DNA of 64,000 bases from Pseudomonas abietaniphila (GTDB taxonomy: Bacteria; Pseudomonadota; Gammaproteobacteria; Pseudomonadales; Pseudomonadaceae): assembly GCF_900100795.1 (NCBI RefSeq), contig NZ_FNCO01000018.1:62001-126000 (forward strand), in the 5' to 3' direction. Positions within the stretch are counted from its first letter, which is position 1; each line of letters begins with the position of its first letter. Positions 25,657 through 34,296 of this stretch are shown in pieces. The notes below the pieces were generated by a model that worked only from the letters and a program-made list of their open reading frames with translations, ran no database searches and was not told where the DNA came from. The position numbers and the translations under genes were made by a program.

Positions 25657-26556
25657 ATGACAACCGCAACCGGCGAGCAGCATCGCCAGGCGCTGTGGCG
25701 GGACTATCTGGAGCTGACCAAGCCCAAGGTCCTGGTGCTGATGCTGATCACGTCGCTAGTGGGCATGTTCCTCGCCACCCGTGCCGGCGTGCCGTGGGCG
25801 GTGCTGCTGTTCGGCAATCTGGGGATCATGCTGTGTGCCGGCGGCGCGGCGGTGGTCAATCATGTGGTCGACCGACGCATTGATGCCTTGATGGCCCGCA
25901 CGCACAGACGGCCCATCGCCGAAGGGCGTGTTTCACCTGCTGCCGCCCTCACCTTCGCCGCTCTGTTGGCGATCGTCGGTCAGGCGTTGCTGCTGACGTT
26001 CACCAACCCGCTGGCCGCCTGGCTGACCCTTGCCTCGCTGCTCGGCTACGCCGTGATCTACACCGGCTTTTTAAAGCGTGCGACACCGCAGAACATCGTT
26101 ATCGGCGGGCTGGCGGGTGCTGCGCCGCCGCTGCTCGGCTGGGTCGCCGTCACGGGGCACGTCAGCGCCGAGCCCTTGCTTCTGGTGCTGATCATCTTCG
26201 CCTGGACGCCGCCGCATTTTTGGGCGCTGGCCATCCATCGAAAAGAGGAATACGCCAAGGCCGACATCCCGATGCTGCCGGTCACGCACGGCGAGCGTTA
26301 TACCAAGCTGCACATCGTGCTCTACACCTGCGTGTTGCTGGCCGTGAGCCTGATGCCGTTCGTGATCAAGATGAGTGGCATGCTTTACCTGATCTGCGCT
26401 GGCCTACTGGGGATTCGCTTTCTGCATTGGGCTCTGGTGTTGTACCGTGGCAGCCGGCCGCACGCCGCGATCCACACCTTCAAGTACTCGATCTGGTACT
26501 TGCTGCTGCTGTTCATCGCGCTGCTCGTAGATCACTACCTAGTGTTGAATTTATGA
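25657..26556 (+). CDS. cyoE: Protohaem IX farnesyltransferase (haem O synthase)
   Basis: This UbiA-family prenyltransferase attaches a farnesyl group to haem B, making haem O, the substrate of CtaA. The 299-residue protein is polytopic and shows LTKPKVLVLMLITS, the first Asp-rich motif NHVVDRRIDALMARTHRRP and the second FAWTPPHFWALAIHRKEEY region typical of CyoE/CtaB. AGGAGGAAACAC gives a strong ribosome site before the ATG at 25657. Its stop overlaps the next start by 4 bp (ATGA). Confidence 0.96.
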   Translation: MTTATGEQHRQALWRDYLELTKPKVLVLMLITSLVGMFLATRAGVPWAVLLFGNLGIMLCAGGAAVVNHVVDRRIDALMARTHRRPIAEGRVSPAAALTFAALLAIVGQALLLTFTNPLAAWLTLASLLGYAVIYTGFLKRATPQNIVIGGLAGAAPPLLGWVAVTGHVSAEPLLLVLIIFAWTPPHFWALAIHRKEEYAKADIPMLPVTHGERYTKLHIVLYTCVLLAVSLMPFVIKMSGMLYLICAGLLGIRFLHWALVLYRGSRPHAAIHTFKYSIWYLLLLFIALLVDHYLVLNL

Positions 26557-27185
26557 CCCGAACGCAAAAGACCGTCTTTATTCTCGTGGCCATCGTAGCG
26601 GTGGTGTTGGGCCTTACCGTTAACCGTGTGCTGTCGGGCAAGGGTCAGGGCGACCAGACTGCGCTGATCGACGCGGGTGTGATTCTGTTGCCGCAAAGCC
26701 GCAATGTGCCAGATCTGAAAATGGTCGACCAGGACGGCCAGCCGGTGTCGCTGGGCTCGTTGAAGGACAAATGGACGCTGCTGTTCTTTGGCTACACCTT
26801 CTGCCCGGACATCTGCCCGACCACCCTCGCCCAGCTGCGTCAGATCAAGAGTGAGCTGCCGAAAGAAACCGTCGACAAACTGCGTATCGTGCTGGTCAGC
26901 GTCGATCCCAACCGCGATACCCCGCAGCAGCTCAAAACGTATCTGGGTTACTTCGACAAACAGTTCGTGGGCCTGACCGCGCCGGTGGACAGCATCCAGA
27001 AACTGGCCAATGCGGTGAGCATTCCGTTTATTCCAGCCGACACCAGCAAGCCCAATTACACGGTCGACCACAGCGGCAACCTCGCCCTCCTCGGTCCGGA
27101 CGGCACCCAACGCGGTTTCATCCGCGCGCCGCTGAACAACCAGAAGCTGATCGCGCAGTTGCCGGGGTTGGTTGAAAGGAAGTAA
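26553..27185 (+). CDS. SCO1/SenC-family copper chaperone
   Basis: SCO proteins deliver copper to, or reduce, the CuA site of subunit II. The 210-residue protein has an N-terminal membrane anchor (about 7-27) and a thioredoxin-like domain with the copper ligands Cys84 and Cys88 in FCPDICPT and His173 in VDHSGNL, all intact. It is translationally coupled to cyoE by a 4-bp overlap and ends the cox cluster. A group of small palindromes follows. Confidence 0.95.
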   Translation: MTRTQKTVFILVAIVAVVLGLTVNRVLSGKGQGDQTALIDAGVILLPQSRNVPDLKMVDQDGQPVSLGSLKDKWTLLFFGYTFCPDICPTTLAQLRQIKSELPKETVDKLRIVLVSVDPNRDTPQQLKTYLGYFDKQFVGLTAPVDSIQKLANAVSIPFIPADTSKPNYTVDHSGNLALLGPDGTQRGFIRAPLNNQKLIAQLPGLVERK

Positions 27186-27233
27186 TGGGGGATTGTTCGC
27201 TACACATGGTGTGGCAGATGCCAGACCTGTTTT

Positions 27234-27337
27234 GATCGTTCCCACGCTCCGCGTGGGCATGCATCTCGTGACGCTCCGCGTCACAGTGGACGCAGAGCGG
27301 CCTGATCGGCATTCCCACGCGGAGCGTGGGAATGATC
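27234..27337. repeat. Palindrome cluster, family E
   Basis: Three short hairpins in a row: CCCACGCTCCGCGTGGG (27241-27257), GTGACGCTCCGCGTCAC (27269-27285) and CCCACGCGGAGCGTGGG (27314-27330), the last being the inverse of the first. This CGCTCCGCG palindrome family is widespread in pseudomonads and here separates convergent SCO and metQ genes, where it may also end transcription. Confidence 0.85.
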
Positions 27338-27364
27338 AGTCAAAGCGGTGTCGCGAGGTTCTGA

Positions 27365-28138
27365 TCAGAACGCCGGAACCACCGCCCCTTTGTACTTCTC
27401 AAGAATGAACGCTTTGGTTTCCGGGCTGTGCAGCGCGGCAACCAGTTTCTGGATGGCCGGCGAATCCTTGTTGTCTTCGCGGGTGACCAGGATGTTCGCG
27501 TACGGCGACTCCTGGCCTTCGATGACCAGCGCGTCCTTGGTCGGATCAAGCTTGGCGGTCAGCGCGTAGTTGGTGTTGATCAGCGCCAGGTCCACCTGAG
27601 TCAGCACGCGTGGCAGCGTGGCCGCTTCCAGCTCGCGGAATTTCAGCGCTTTCGGGTTCTGCTGCACATCGCTTGGCTTGGCAGTGATGCTGTTCGGGTC
27701 TTTCAGGGTGATCAGGCCGGCCTTGACCAGCAGCAGGAGTGCGCGGCCTTCGTTGGTGGCGTCGTTCGGCAGCGCGACGGTCGCACCATCAGGCAGGTCG
27801 GCGAGGTTCTTGATCTTGTCCGAGTAGGCACCGAAAGGCTCGACATGAACCTTGGCCACGCTCACCAGATGTGTGCCTTTGCCCTTGTTGAACTCATCCA
27901 GGTACGGCTGGTGCTGGAAGAAGTTAGCGTCCATGCGCTTCTGATCGACCTGCACGTTTGGCTGAATGTAGTCGTTGAAGACCTTTACGTTCAGCGTCAC
28001 GCCTTCTTTGGCCAGCGTCGGTTTGACGAATTCGAGAATCTCGGCGTGCGGCACCGCGGTGGCGGCAACGGTCAGGGTTTCATCGGCGTGGGCGGAAAAG
28101 GCAGCCACGGCAGCGAATACGGCCAACAGTTTTTTCAT
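27365..28138 (-). CDS. metQ: Methionine ABC transporter substrate-binding protein
   Basis: The 257-residue periplasmic NlpA/MetQ-family protein binds methionine (or related substrates) for MetNI. Family features include VAATAVPHAEILEFVKP, DANFFQHQPYLDEFN and ALPNDATNEGRALLLL. The signal peptide ends ...FSAHA without a lipobox cysteine, unlike the E. coli lipoprotein, so it is predicted to be soluble in the periplasm. It is last in metN-metI-metQ, 66 bp after metI. The start at 28138 has AAGGAG upstream. Confidence 0.93.
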   Translation of the reverse strand: MKKLLAVFAAVAAFSAHADETLTVAATAVPHAEILEFVKPTLAKEGVTLNVKVFNDYIQPNVQVDQKRMDANFFQHQPYLDEFNKGKGTHLVSVAKVHVEPFGAYSDKIKNLADLPDGATVALPNDATNEGRALLLLVKAGLITLKDPNSITAKPSDVQQNPKALKFRELEAATLPRVLTQVDLALINTNYALTAKLDPTKDALVIEGQESPYANILVTREDNKDSPAIQKLVAALHSPETKAFILEKYKGAVVPAF

Positions 28139-28204
28139 GGGTTCTACTCCTTGAAATGCGCGCGGTGTGGCGCGCATTTGCCGATCTACGACCGGCGAAT
28201 TCAA

Positions 28205-28879
28205 TTAACGGTGCGAAAAATGCGCGACCAGTCTGTCGCCCACGGTTTGCAGGATCTGCACCAGCACCAGCAGCAATACGACCGTTACGAACATCACATC
28301 GTTCTGGAAGCGCTGGTATCCGTAACGAATCGCCAGATCGCCCAGACCGCCAGCACCCACGGCGCCCGCCATCGCGGTGAAGGACACCAGTGCAATCGCC
28401 GTCACCGTGATCGCCGCGAGAATGCCCGGACGGGCTTCAGGCAGCAGCGCCTTGACGATGATCTGACGGGTTGTGGCGCCCATCGCCTGAATCGCTTCGA
28501 TAATGCCGCGATCCACTTCCCGCAATGCTGTTTCGACCAGACGCGCGAAGAACGGCGTGGCGCCTGCGATCAGCGGCGGCAGCGTGCCGAGAATCCCCAG
28601 CGAGGTGCCGGTGATGATTTCGGTCAGCGGCATCATCACGATCAACAGGATGATGAACGGCAAAGCCCGCAGCATGTTCACGATCAGGCCGACGGTGGCA
28701 TAGACCGGCTTGTTCTCGAGCAACTGACGCGGCGAGGTGAGGAACATCAGCACGCCGAGCGGCAGGCCCAGCAGCACGGTGAAGGCCAGTGACACGCCAA
28801 GCATGATCAGGGTATCGCCAGTGGCAACCCAGATTTCGTACCAGTCGACGTTGGAAAACAGATTGATCAGGGTGTCCAT
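28205..28879 (-). CDS. metI: Methionine ABC transporter permease
   Basis: A 224-residue inner-membrane permease with five or six hydrophobic helices and the EAA-type coupling motif EAIQAMGATTRQIIVKALLPEARPG that contacts MetN. Its ATG overlaps the metN stop (TGATG). It matches MetI-family length and carries the usual RSLPFI/VML-like stretch (MLRALPFIILLI). Confidence 0.95.
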   Translation of the reverse strand: MDTLINLFSNVDWYEIWVATGDTLIMLGVSLAFTVLLGLPLGVLMFLTSPRQLLENKPVYATVGLIVNMLRALPFIILLIVMMPLTEIITGTSLGILGTLPPLIAGATPFFARLVETALREVDRGIIEAIQAMGATTRQIIVKALLPEARPGILAAITVTAIALVSFTAMAGAVGAGGLGDLAIRYGYQRFQNDVMFVTVVLLLVLVQILQTVGDRLVAHFSHR

Positions 28880-29886
28880 CAGCGCAGGATCTCCATGTGG
28901 ACGTCAGCCGCGGTGAAGCGGGCGAACGCAGCGTCCATGTCGCCGCCCGTGATGGCCAGCGTCAGTTGCCCGTAAGGAGTGTCCTTGATGCGGTCGATGC
29001 GGCCGGCCAGGATGCTGTAGTCCACGCCGGTTTCCCGCGCGACCGTCCCCAGCAGCGGCGCATAGGTCGCTTCGCCCTGGAAGGTCAGGCGCACGATACG
29101 GCCCTGAACATGAGCGAAGTCGGTGTTCTGTTCGTTCTCGTCGACCTGTTCGTCTTCCTGGACGAAGCGTCGGGTCGTCGGATGCTTGGGGTGCAGAAAC
29201 ACGTCGGCCACGGGGCCTTGCTCGACGATCACCCCGGCGTCCATCACCGCCACCTGATCACAGACGCGACGGATCACGTCCATCTCGTGAGTGATCAGCA
29301 CGATGGTGAGCTTCAACTCCCGGTTGATCTCGGCCAGCAATTGCAGGACCGACGCCGTGGTTTGTGGGTCGAGGGCGCTGGTGGCCTCGTCGCACAGCAG
29401 GATCTTCGGCTTGGTCGCCAGCGCGCGAGCGATGCCGACGCGCTGTTTCTGGCCGCCGGACAATTGCGCGGGGTACTTTTTGGCGTGGTCGGACAGCCCG
29501 ACGCGGGCCAGCAGTTCGGCCACTCGCTGATCGATCTGGGCGCGGGACATGTCCCCGGCCAGGGTCAGCGGCATGGCGACGTTATCGGCGACAGTCTTGG
29601 ACGACAGCAGGTTGAAGTGCTGGAAAATCATCCCGACCTGTCGGCGAAAGCCACGCAGGCCATCGGCATCCAGGGCGGTGACATCGACGTCATCGACCAG
29701 AATCTTGCCGCCGCTTGGCGCTTCCAGGCGGTTGATCAGGCGCAACAGGGTGCTTTTACCCGCACCGGAATGGCCGATCAGGCCAAACACCTGGCCGTCT
29801 TCGACCCGCAAGCTGGTCGGGTGCAGCGCGGGGATTTCCCTGTCGGCGACCCGATAGGTTTTATGGACGTTTTGAAACTCGATCAC
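28879..29886 (-). CDS. metN: Methionine ABC transporter ATPase
   Basis: A 335-residue ABC ATPase: Walker A GHSGAGKST (residues 38-46), signature LSGGQKQRVGIARAL, Walker B ILLCDEATSALD and switch histidine in ITHEMDV. The C-terminal 80 residues form the NIL/ACT-like domain by which methionine trans-inhibits the transporter. The start codon is GTG at 29886, with AAGGT 7 nt upstream. It leads the metNIQ operon. I see no SAM riboswitch in the leader. Confidence 0.95.
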   Translation of the reverse strand: MIEFQNVHKTYRVADREIPALHPTSLRVEDGQVFGLIGHSGAGKSTLLRLINRLEAPSGGKILVDDVDVTALDADGLRGFRRQVGMIFQHFNLLSSKTVADNVAMPLTLAGDMSRAQIDQRVAELLARVGLSDHAKKYPAQLSGGQKQRVGIARALATKPKILLCDEATSALDPQTTASVLQLLAEINRELKLTIVLITHEMDVIRRVCDQVAVMDAGVIVEQGPVADVFLHPKHPTTRRFVQEDEQVDENEQNTDFAHVQGRIVRLTFQGEATYAPLLGTVARETGVDYSILAGRIDRIKDTPYGQLTLAITGGDMDAAFARFTAADVHMEILR

Positions 29887-30290
29887 TTAGCGAACCTTGT
29901 GGGGGCGCGGTAGAAAAAACAGGGTGTGAGGAAAGCTCGAACACACTGCTGGGCGATGCCATTTCGGCCGTTTATCGCCTCGGCTGGATAAACCGGGCGC
30001 GCATTTTAGCCTGTCGGGCCAAGGTTGGGCCCAGAATTCTTAGCATTTATTTAGCGGATCACCTGCCGAATGGTCATAACGCCATTTTCGGTTGGCCTGC
30101 CCTTGGCTGAAGCAACGTTAGACCAAAGGTCAGAAAAAACACGGAACGGCCATTTTTTCCCTCAGTCACTTAATAAGCGTCGCGATTTCCCGTGTCTTCT
30201 GTCCGGGAAATCCTTGCTTAACGAGCTTATTTCGCCTTTCGCCTATGGAAGAACGAGAAAGAGCCGCCTGAACCGAGGAGTTTTAGACTG
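29887..30290. other. 404-bp divergent intergenic region between metN and katE
   Basis: No credible gene is present; the one open frame (30070-30291) has no ribosome site and biased composition. The half next to katE is AT-richer than its surroundings and must hold the katE promoter, but I could not assign a clear RpoS, OxyR or AlgU element. A GAGGAG ribosome site lies just before katE. Confidence 0.6.
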
Positions 30291-32450
30291 ATGGCTACGA
30301 AGAAACCAGCACCTGTAAGTCCGACATCCAAGAGTGACCTGGCCGGCACCGATACGTTGGATCGAGGCAACACGAACGAGAAGCTCGAGAGTCTTGAGCA
30401 GTTCCGTTCAGACGCGACCGGTCAGGCCCTGCGCACCAACCAAGGCGTGAAAGTCTCCGACAACCAGAACACGTTAAAGGTCGGTAACCGCGGCCCGTCG
30501 CTGCTCGAAGACTTCATCATGCGCGAGAAAATCACGCATTTTGACCATGAGCGCATTCCGGAGCGCATCGTTCACGCACGTGGCACCGCCGCCCATGGTT
30601 ACTTTCAGAGCTACGAGAACCATTCAGCGCTGAGCAAAGCCGAATTCCTGCGTGATCCGGGGAAGAAAACCCCGGTATTCGTGCGCTTCTCCACAGTGCA
30701 GGGCCCACGCGGTTCCGGCGACACGGTGCGTGACGTGCGCGGATTTGCGGTCAAATTTTACACAGGCGAAGGCAATTACGACCTGGTCGGCAACAACATG
30801 CCCGTGTTCTTCATTCAGGACGCGATCAAGTTTCCAGACTTCGTGCACGCCGTGAAACCCGAGCCGCATAACGAGATCCCCACCGGCGGCTCGGCCCACG
30901 ACACCTTCTGGGATTTCGTCTCGCTGGTCCCTGAATCCGCGCACATGGTGCTTTGGACGATGTCGGACCGGGCGATTCCGAAAAACCTGCGCAGCATGCA
31001 GGGCTTCGGCATTCACACCTTCCGCATGATCAACACCGAGGGTAAATCCTCGTTTGTGAAATTCCACTGGAAACCCAAGTACGGCACCTGCTCGCTGCTC
31101 TGGGACGAAGCCCAGAAACTTGCGGGTAAGGACACGGACTTCCACCGTCGTGACCTGTGGGAGTCCATCGAGTCAGGTGACTATCCAGAGTGGGAACTGG
31201 GCGTGCAGATCGTCGCTGAAGAAGACGAGCACACGTTCGACTTCGACCTGCTCGACCCGACCAAGATCATTCCCGAGGAAATGGTGCCAGTGACGCCGTT
31301 GGGCAAAATGGTGCTCAACCGCAACCCCGACAACTATTTTGCCGAAACCGAGCAGGTCGCTTTCTGCCCGGGCCACGTGGTTCCAGGCATCGACTTCTCC
31401 AACGACCCGCTGCTGCAGGGCCGTCTGTTTTCCTACACCGATACGCAGATCAGCCGTCTTGGTGGCCCGAACTTCCACGAGATCCCGATCAACCGCCCGG
31501 TATCGCCAAACCACAGCGGTCAGCGCGACGCTCAGCATCGCATGACCATCGACAAGGGCCGTGCGTCCTACGAGCCAAACTCCATTGACGGTGGCTGGCC
31601 GAAAGAAACACCGGCCGGTCCGCAAGATGGCGGCTTCGAGACGTATCAGGAGCGCGTTGAAGCGCACAAGGTGCGTGAGCGCAGTCCGTCGTTTGGCGAT
31701 CACTTCTCCCAAGCCACCCTGTTCTTCAATAGCATGAGCGAGCACGAGAAAGAGCACATCATCGCGGCGTACAGCTTCGAGCTTGGCAAAGTCGAGCGCG
31801 AGCACATTCGCGCCCGTCAGGTGAATGAGATTCTGGCGAACATCGACATGACCCTGGCCAAGCGGGTCGCCGAAAACCTCGGGTTGCCTGCACCAAAAGG
31901 TCCGACCGTCAAACCTCAGAAGACTGGCAAACCGACGGTGGATCAGTCGCCATTGCTGAGTCAGGCCAACCTGCTGCCGGGCGATATTGCCTCACGCAAA
32001 GTGGCGATTCTGGTTGCTGACGGCGTGGACGAGAAAGCCGTTGCCGCCATGAAGGCGGCGCTGGAAGCCGAGTCGGCTCATGCCAAGGTGCTTGGGCCAA
32101 CCTCGGCGCCGGTGAAGACAGCGGGCGGCGGTACATTGGCCGTCGATGCCTCGGCGGAAGGCCTGCCGTCCATCGCGTTCGATGCGGTGTTCATCCCAGG
32201 TGGCGCGGCTTCCGTGAAAGCCTTGAGCGGTAACGGCGTGGCGCTGCATTACGTGTTGGAAGCTTACAAGCACCTCAAGGCGATCGCTTATGCCGCAGAT
32301 GCCAAACAGCTGATCGACACGCTGCACCTGGACCCGGATGCGGGATTGTTGGCGGTCTCGGACAGCAAATCGTTAGGTGCCTTCTTCGATGCAATGAAGC
32401 AGCATCGAGTTTGGGCGCGGGAGCCGAAGGCCAAGGCGATTCCGGCCTAA
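30291..32450 (+). CDS. katE: Large-subunit catalase HPII with C-terminal DJ-1/PfpI-like domain
   Basis: KatE dismutates hydrogen peroxide. The 719-residue protein is of clade II size, with an N-terminal extension (1-75), the catalytic histidine and VHARGTAAHG motif, FVRFSTVQGPRGSGDTVRD, the asparagine in DLVGNN, the haem-ligand tyrosine in RLFSYTDTQISRLGG, and a C-terminal flavodoxin/DJ-1-like domain from about residue 560 (KVAILVADGVDEKAV, FIPGGAAS). Stationary-phase (RpoS) control is usual for katE. It is a single-gene unit followed by a REP pair and terminator. Confidence 0.95.
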   Translation: MATKKPAPVSPTSKSDLAGTDTLDRGNTNEKLESLEQFRSDATGQALRTNQGVKVSDNQNTLKVGNRGPSLLEDFIMREKITHFDHERIPERIVHARGTAAHGYFQSYENHSALSKAEFLRDPGKKTPVFVRFSTVQGPRGSGDTVRDVRGFAVKFYTGEGNYDLVGNNMPVFFIQDAIKFPDFVHAVKPEPHNEIPTGGSAHDTFWDFVSLVPESAHMVLWTMSDRAIPKNLRSMQGFGIHTFRMINTEGKSSFVKFHWKPKYGTCSLLWDEAQKLAGKDTDFHRRDLWESIESGDYPEWELGVQIVAEEDEHTFDFDLLDPTKIIPEEMVPVTPLGKMVLNRNPDNYFAETEQVAFCPGHVVPGIDFSNDPLLQGRLFSYTDTQISRLGGPNFHEIPINRPVSPNHSGQRDAQHRMTIDKGRASYEPNSIDGGWPKETPAGPQDGGFETYQERVEAHKVRERSPSFGDHFSQATLFFNSMSEHEKEHIIAAYSFELGKVEREHIRARQVNEILANIDMTLAKRVAENLGLPAPKGPTVKPQKTGKPTVDQSPLLSQANLLPGDIASRKVAILVADGVDEKAVAAMKAALEAESAHAKVLGPTSAPVKTAGGGTLAVDASAEGLPSIAFDAVFIPGGAASVKALSGNGVALHYVLEAYKHLKAIAYAADAKQLIDTLHLDPDAGLLAVSDSKSLGAFFDAMKQHRVWAREPKAKAIPA

Positions 32451-32483
32451 GGTCAATCGCGGTGGGCTCATTCACCGCGAAAC

Positions 32484-32572
32484 TGTAGGAGCCGGCTTGC
32501 TGGCGAACGCGACCGGTCTGTGACTCATCAGGTGACGGACCCGCCGCTTTCGCCGGCAAGCCGGCTCCTACA
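32484..32572. repeat. REP pair, family D
   Basis: Inverted copies of a unit containing GGAGCCGGCTTGCTGGCGA around a spacer, the only member of this family in the window, placed directly after katE. Confidence 0.88.
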
Positions 32573-32594
32573 AAGCGTTTACGCATCCAAATAA

Positions 32595-32629
32595 AAAGGC
32601 GTTGCCCGTGAGGGCAACGCCTTTCTTTT
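32595..32629. terminator. Bidirectional terminator between katE and the lipoprotein gene
   Basis: A perfect 13-bp stem (AAAGGCGTTGCCC / GGGCAACGCCTTT) with a GTGA loop has A- and T-runs on its flanks, serving both convergent genes. Confidence 0.9.
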
Positions 32630-32642
32630 GATCAGAATCTGA

Positions 32643-33356
32643 TCAGAGCTTTGCGGGTTTCAGGATGATCTGCGCAGGCTCGGTTTTCTCGATCTCACGC
32701 TGCATCTGCAACTCGAAGTCCGGGTTGATCTTCGTGACGCGCTTGGTCAGCAACGTTGCCAGCCAAGGGTAGTCATCCGTGCGGGGCACCTGAACGGTCA
32801 CTTCGCAATTGAACGCAGCGATATCGGCGGCGATGTCGTTCAGTTGGCGACGCAATTGCCTTGAATCGGCAATGTTCAACTTGATCGTCGTGCTTTCCAC
32901 GGTCGGGTCGATGACCTTGGCAGTGCGCCTGGCCTCAGCCGCGCGCAAATCGGCTTCAGCCTTGTCGAGTTCGGCCTTGCGAGCATTGGCGATCGCGCCA
33001 TTCACGCCGCTGGTTAACGCAGGCGCTTTGGGCATGAGTGCGCGCGCACGGCTCAGGGCGGTGGCGGCGGCGTTGACGTCTCCTTTTTGAAGCACAATCT
33101 GACTGCGGCTCAAATACGCCTCGGCCAGTTGACGTTGGTACTGCTCCAGGCGCGGGTCGTCAGGGTTCTTGCTCTGCAAAGCGGCCAATTGATCTTCAGC
33201 GGTGGCCAATTCGCTGCTGGCAATATTCTGATCCAGTTGCTGATACGCATCGGGCGCCGCGACAGGCGCGGGCTCTTCGACGGGCTTGCTTTGGCAGGCG
33301 ACCAACAAGGTGGAAAATGCAGCAAGCAGCAGATAACGGGATGCGAACGGCTTCAT
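32643..33356 (-). CDS. PA5502-family lipoprotein
   Basis: A 237-residue lipoprotein (lipobox LVAC, Cys21) with a helical, TPR-like middle (residues 40-150, with AEDQLAALQSKNPDDPRLEQYQRQLAEAYL) and a C-terminal region containing ADSRQLRRQLNDIAADI. From memory this family is annotated as PA5502-type and lies next to znuB in pseudomonads, as here. Its role is unknown; neighbourhood alone hints at zinc or envelope function. Confidence 0.82.
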   Translation of the reverse strand: MKPFASRYLLLAAFSTLLVACQSKPVEEPAPVAAPDAYQQLDQNIASSELATAEDQLAALQSKNPDDPRLEQYQRQLAEAYLSRSQIVLQKGDVNAAATALSRARALMPKAPALTSGVNGAIANARKAELDKAEADLRAAEARRTAKVIDPTVESTTIKLNIADSRQLRRQLNDIAADIAAFNCEVTVQVPRTDDYPWLATLLTKRVTKINPDFELQMQREIEKTEPAQIILKPAKL

Positions 33357-33513
33357 TCCTGCGATTCTCTATTTGCGCAAAAAACGAGCAAGTCTACACA
33401 TAAGTGCCTTGCACCGAAAATAACTGATCACCATCGGCGGCGCTGTACCGAATCATTGCATATTGCCGCCATTCAATTATTGCGGAGTATGACTGTTCTT
33501 CCAGTCCAAGGTT

Positions 33514-34296
33514 CTACCGCTTGGGTAAAAGGAAGCTCAGCAAAAACAGCGCGGCGGCGCAGACCACGATGGACGGGCCTGCCGGGGTGTCCTTGAACCA
33601 GGACAGCGCGAGCCCGCCACAGACTGCAAGCACACCAATGATGCTCGCGCCCAACGCCATTTGCTCGGGCGAGCGGGCGTGACGTTGTGCCGCAGCCGCC
33701 GGAATGATCAGCAAGGATGTGATCAGCAGTACGCCAACGATTTTCATCGCCACCGCGATGACCACGGCGATCAGCAACATCAGTGTCATGCGCAGGGCCG
33801 CGACCGGCAGCCCTTCGACCGTCGCCAGTTCTTCGTGGACCGTGATGGCCAGCAGCGGCCGCCACAGCGCACAGATCAGCACCAGCACCGCCGCGCTGCC
33901 GCCCAGGATCCACGAAAGATCAGTCGGGCTGATCGCCAGCAGGTCGCCGAACAGATAGCCCATCAGGTCGATGCGCACTTCGCGCATGAAGCTCAGTACG
34001 ACGAGCCCCAGTGAAAGCGTGCTGGGCGCGAGAATCCCCAGCAGCGTGTCCGAGGCGAGTGGCTGACGTTGTTGAAGGGTCACCAGCAGAATCGCGAGCA
34101 GTAGGCAGCCCACCGTCACCGCGATGGTCGGGCTGATGTCCAGCAAAAAGCCCAGCGCCACGCCCAGCAAGGCGGCGTGGGACAAGGTGTCGCCGAAATA
34201 CGCCATACGACGCCAGACCACGAACGAGCCTAACGGGCCTGCGACGATCGCCAGAGCAAGTCCTGCGAGCAAGGCATAGAGCAGAAAATCAGCCAT
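33514..34296 (-). CDS. znuB: Zinc ABC transporter permease
   Basis: A 260-residue inner-membrane permease of the ABC-3 family with about eight helices; VAGPLGSFVVWRRMAYFGDTLSHAALLGVALG is the conserved N-terminal region. The ATG at 34296 lies 8 bp inside the end of znuC, so the two are co-translated. A longer upstream frame overlapping znuC is not needed. It is the last gene of zur-znuC-znuB. Confidence 0.95.
   Translation of the reverse strand: MADFLLYALLAGLALAIVAGPLGSFVVWRRMAYFGDTLSHAALLGVALGFLLDISPTIAVTVGCLLLAILLVTLQQRQPLASDTLLGILAPSTLSLGLVVLSFMREVRIDLMGYLFGDLLAISPTDLSWILGGSAAVLVLICALWRPLLAITVHEELATVEGLPVAALRMTLMLLIAVVIAVAMKIVGVLLITSLLIIPAAAAQRHARSPEQMALGASIIGVLAVCGGLALSWFKDTPAGPSIVVCAAALFLLSFLLPKR

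Noticed and set aside
29887..30060. SAM-type riboswitch in the metN leader
   Set aside because: I could not find the conserved core or a terminator arrangement in the minus-strand leader.
30070..30290. 73-residue open frame upstream of katE
   Set aside because: It has no ribosome site, ends at the katE start and lies in an AT-rich promoter region.
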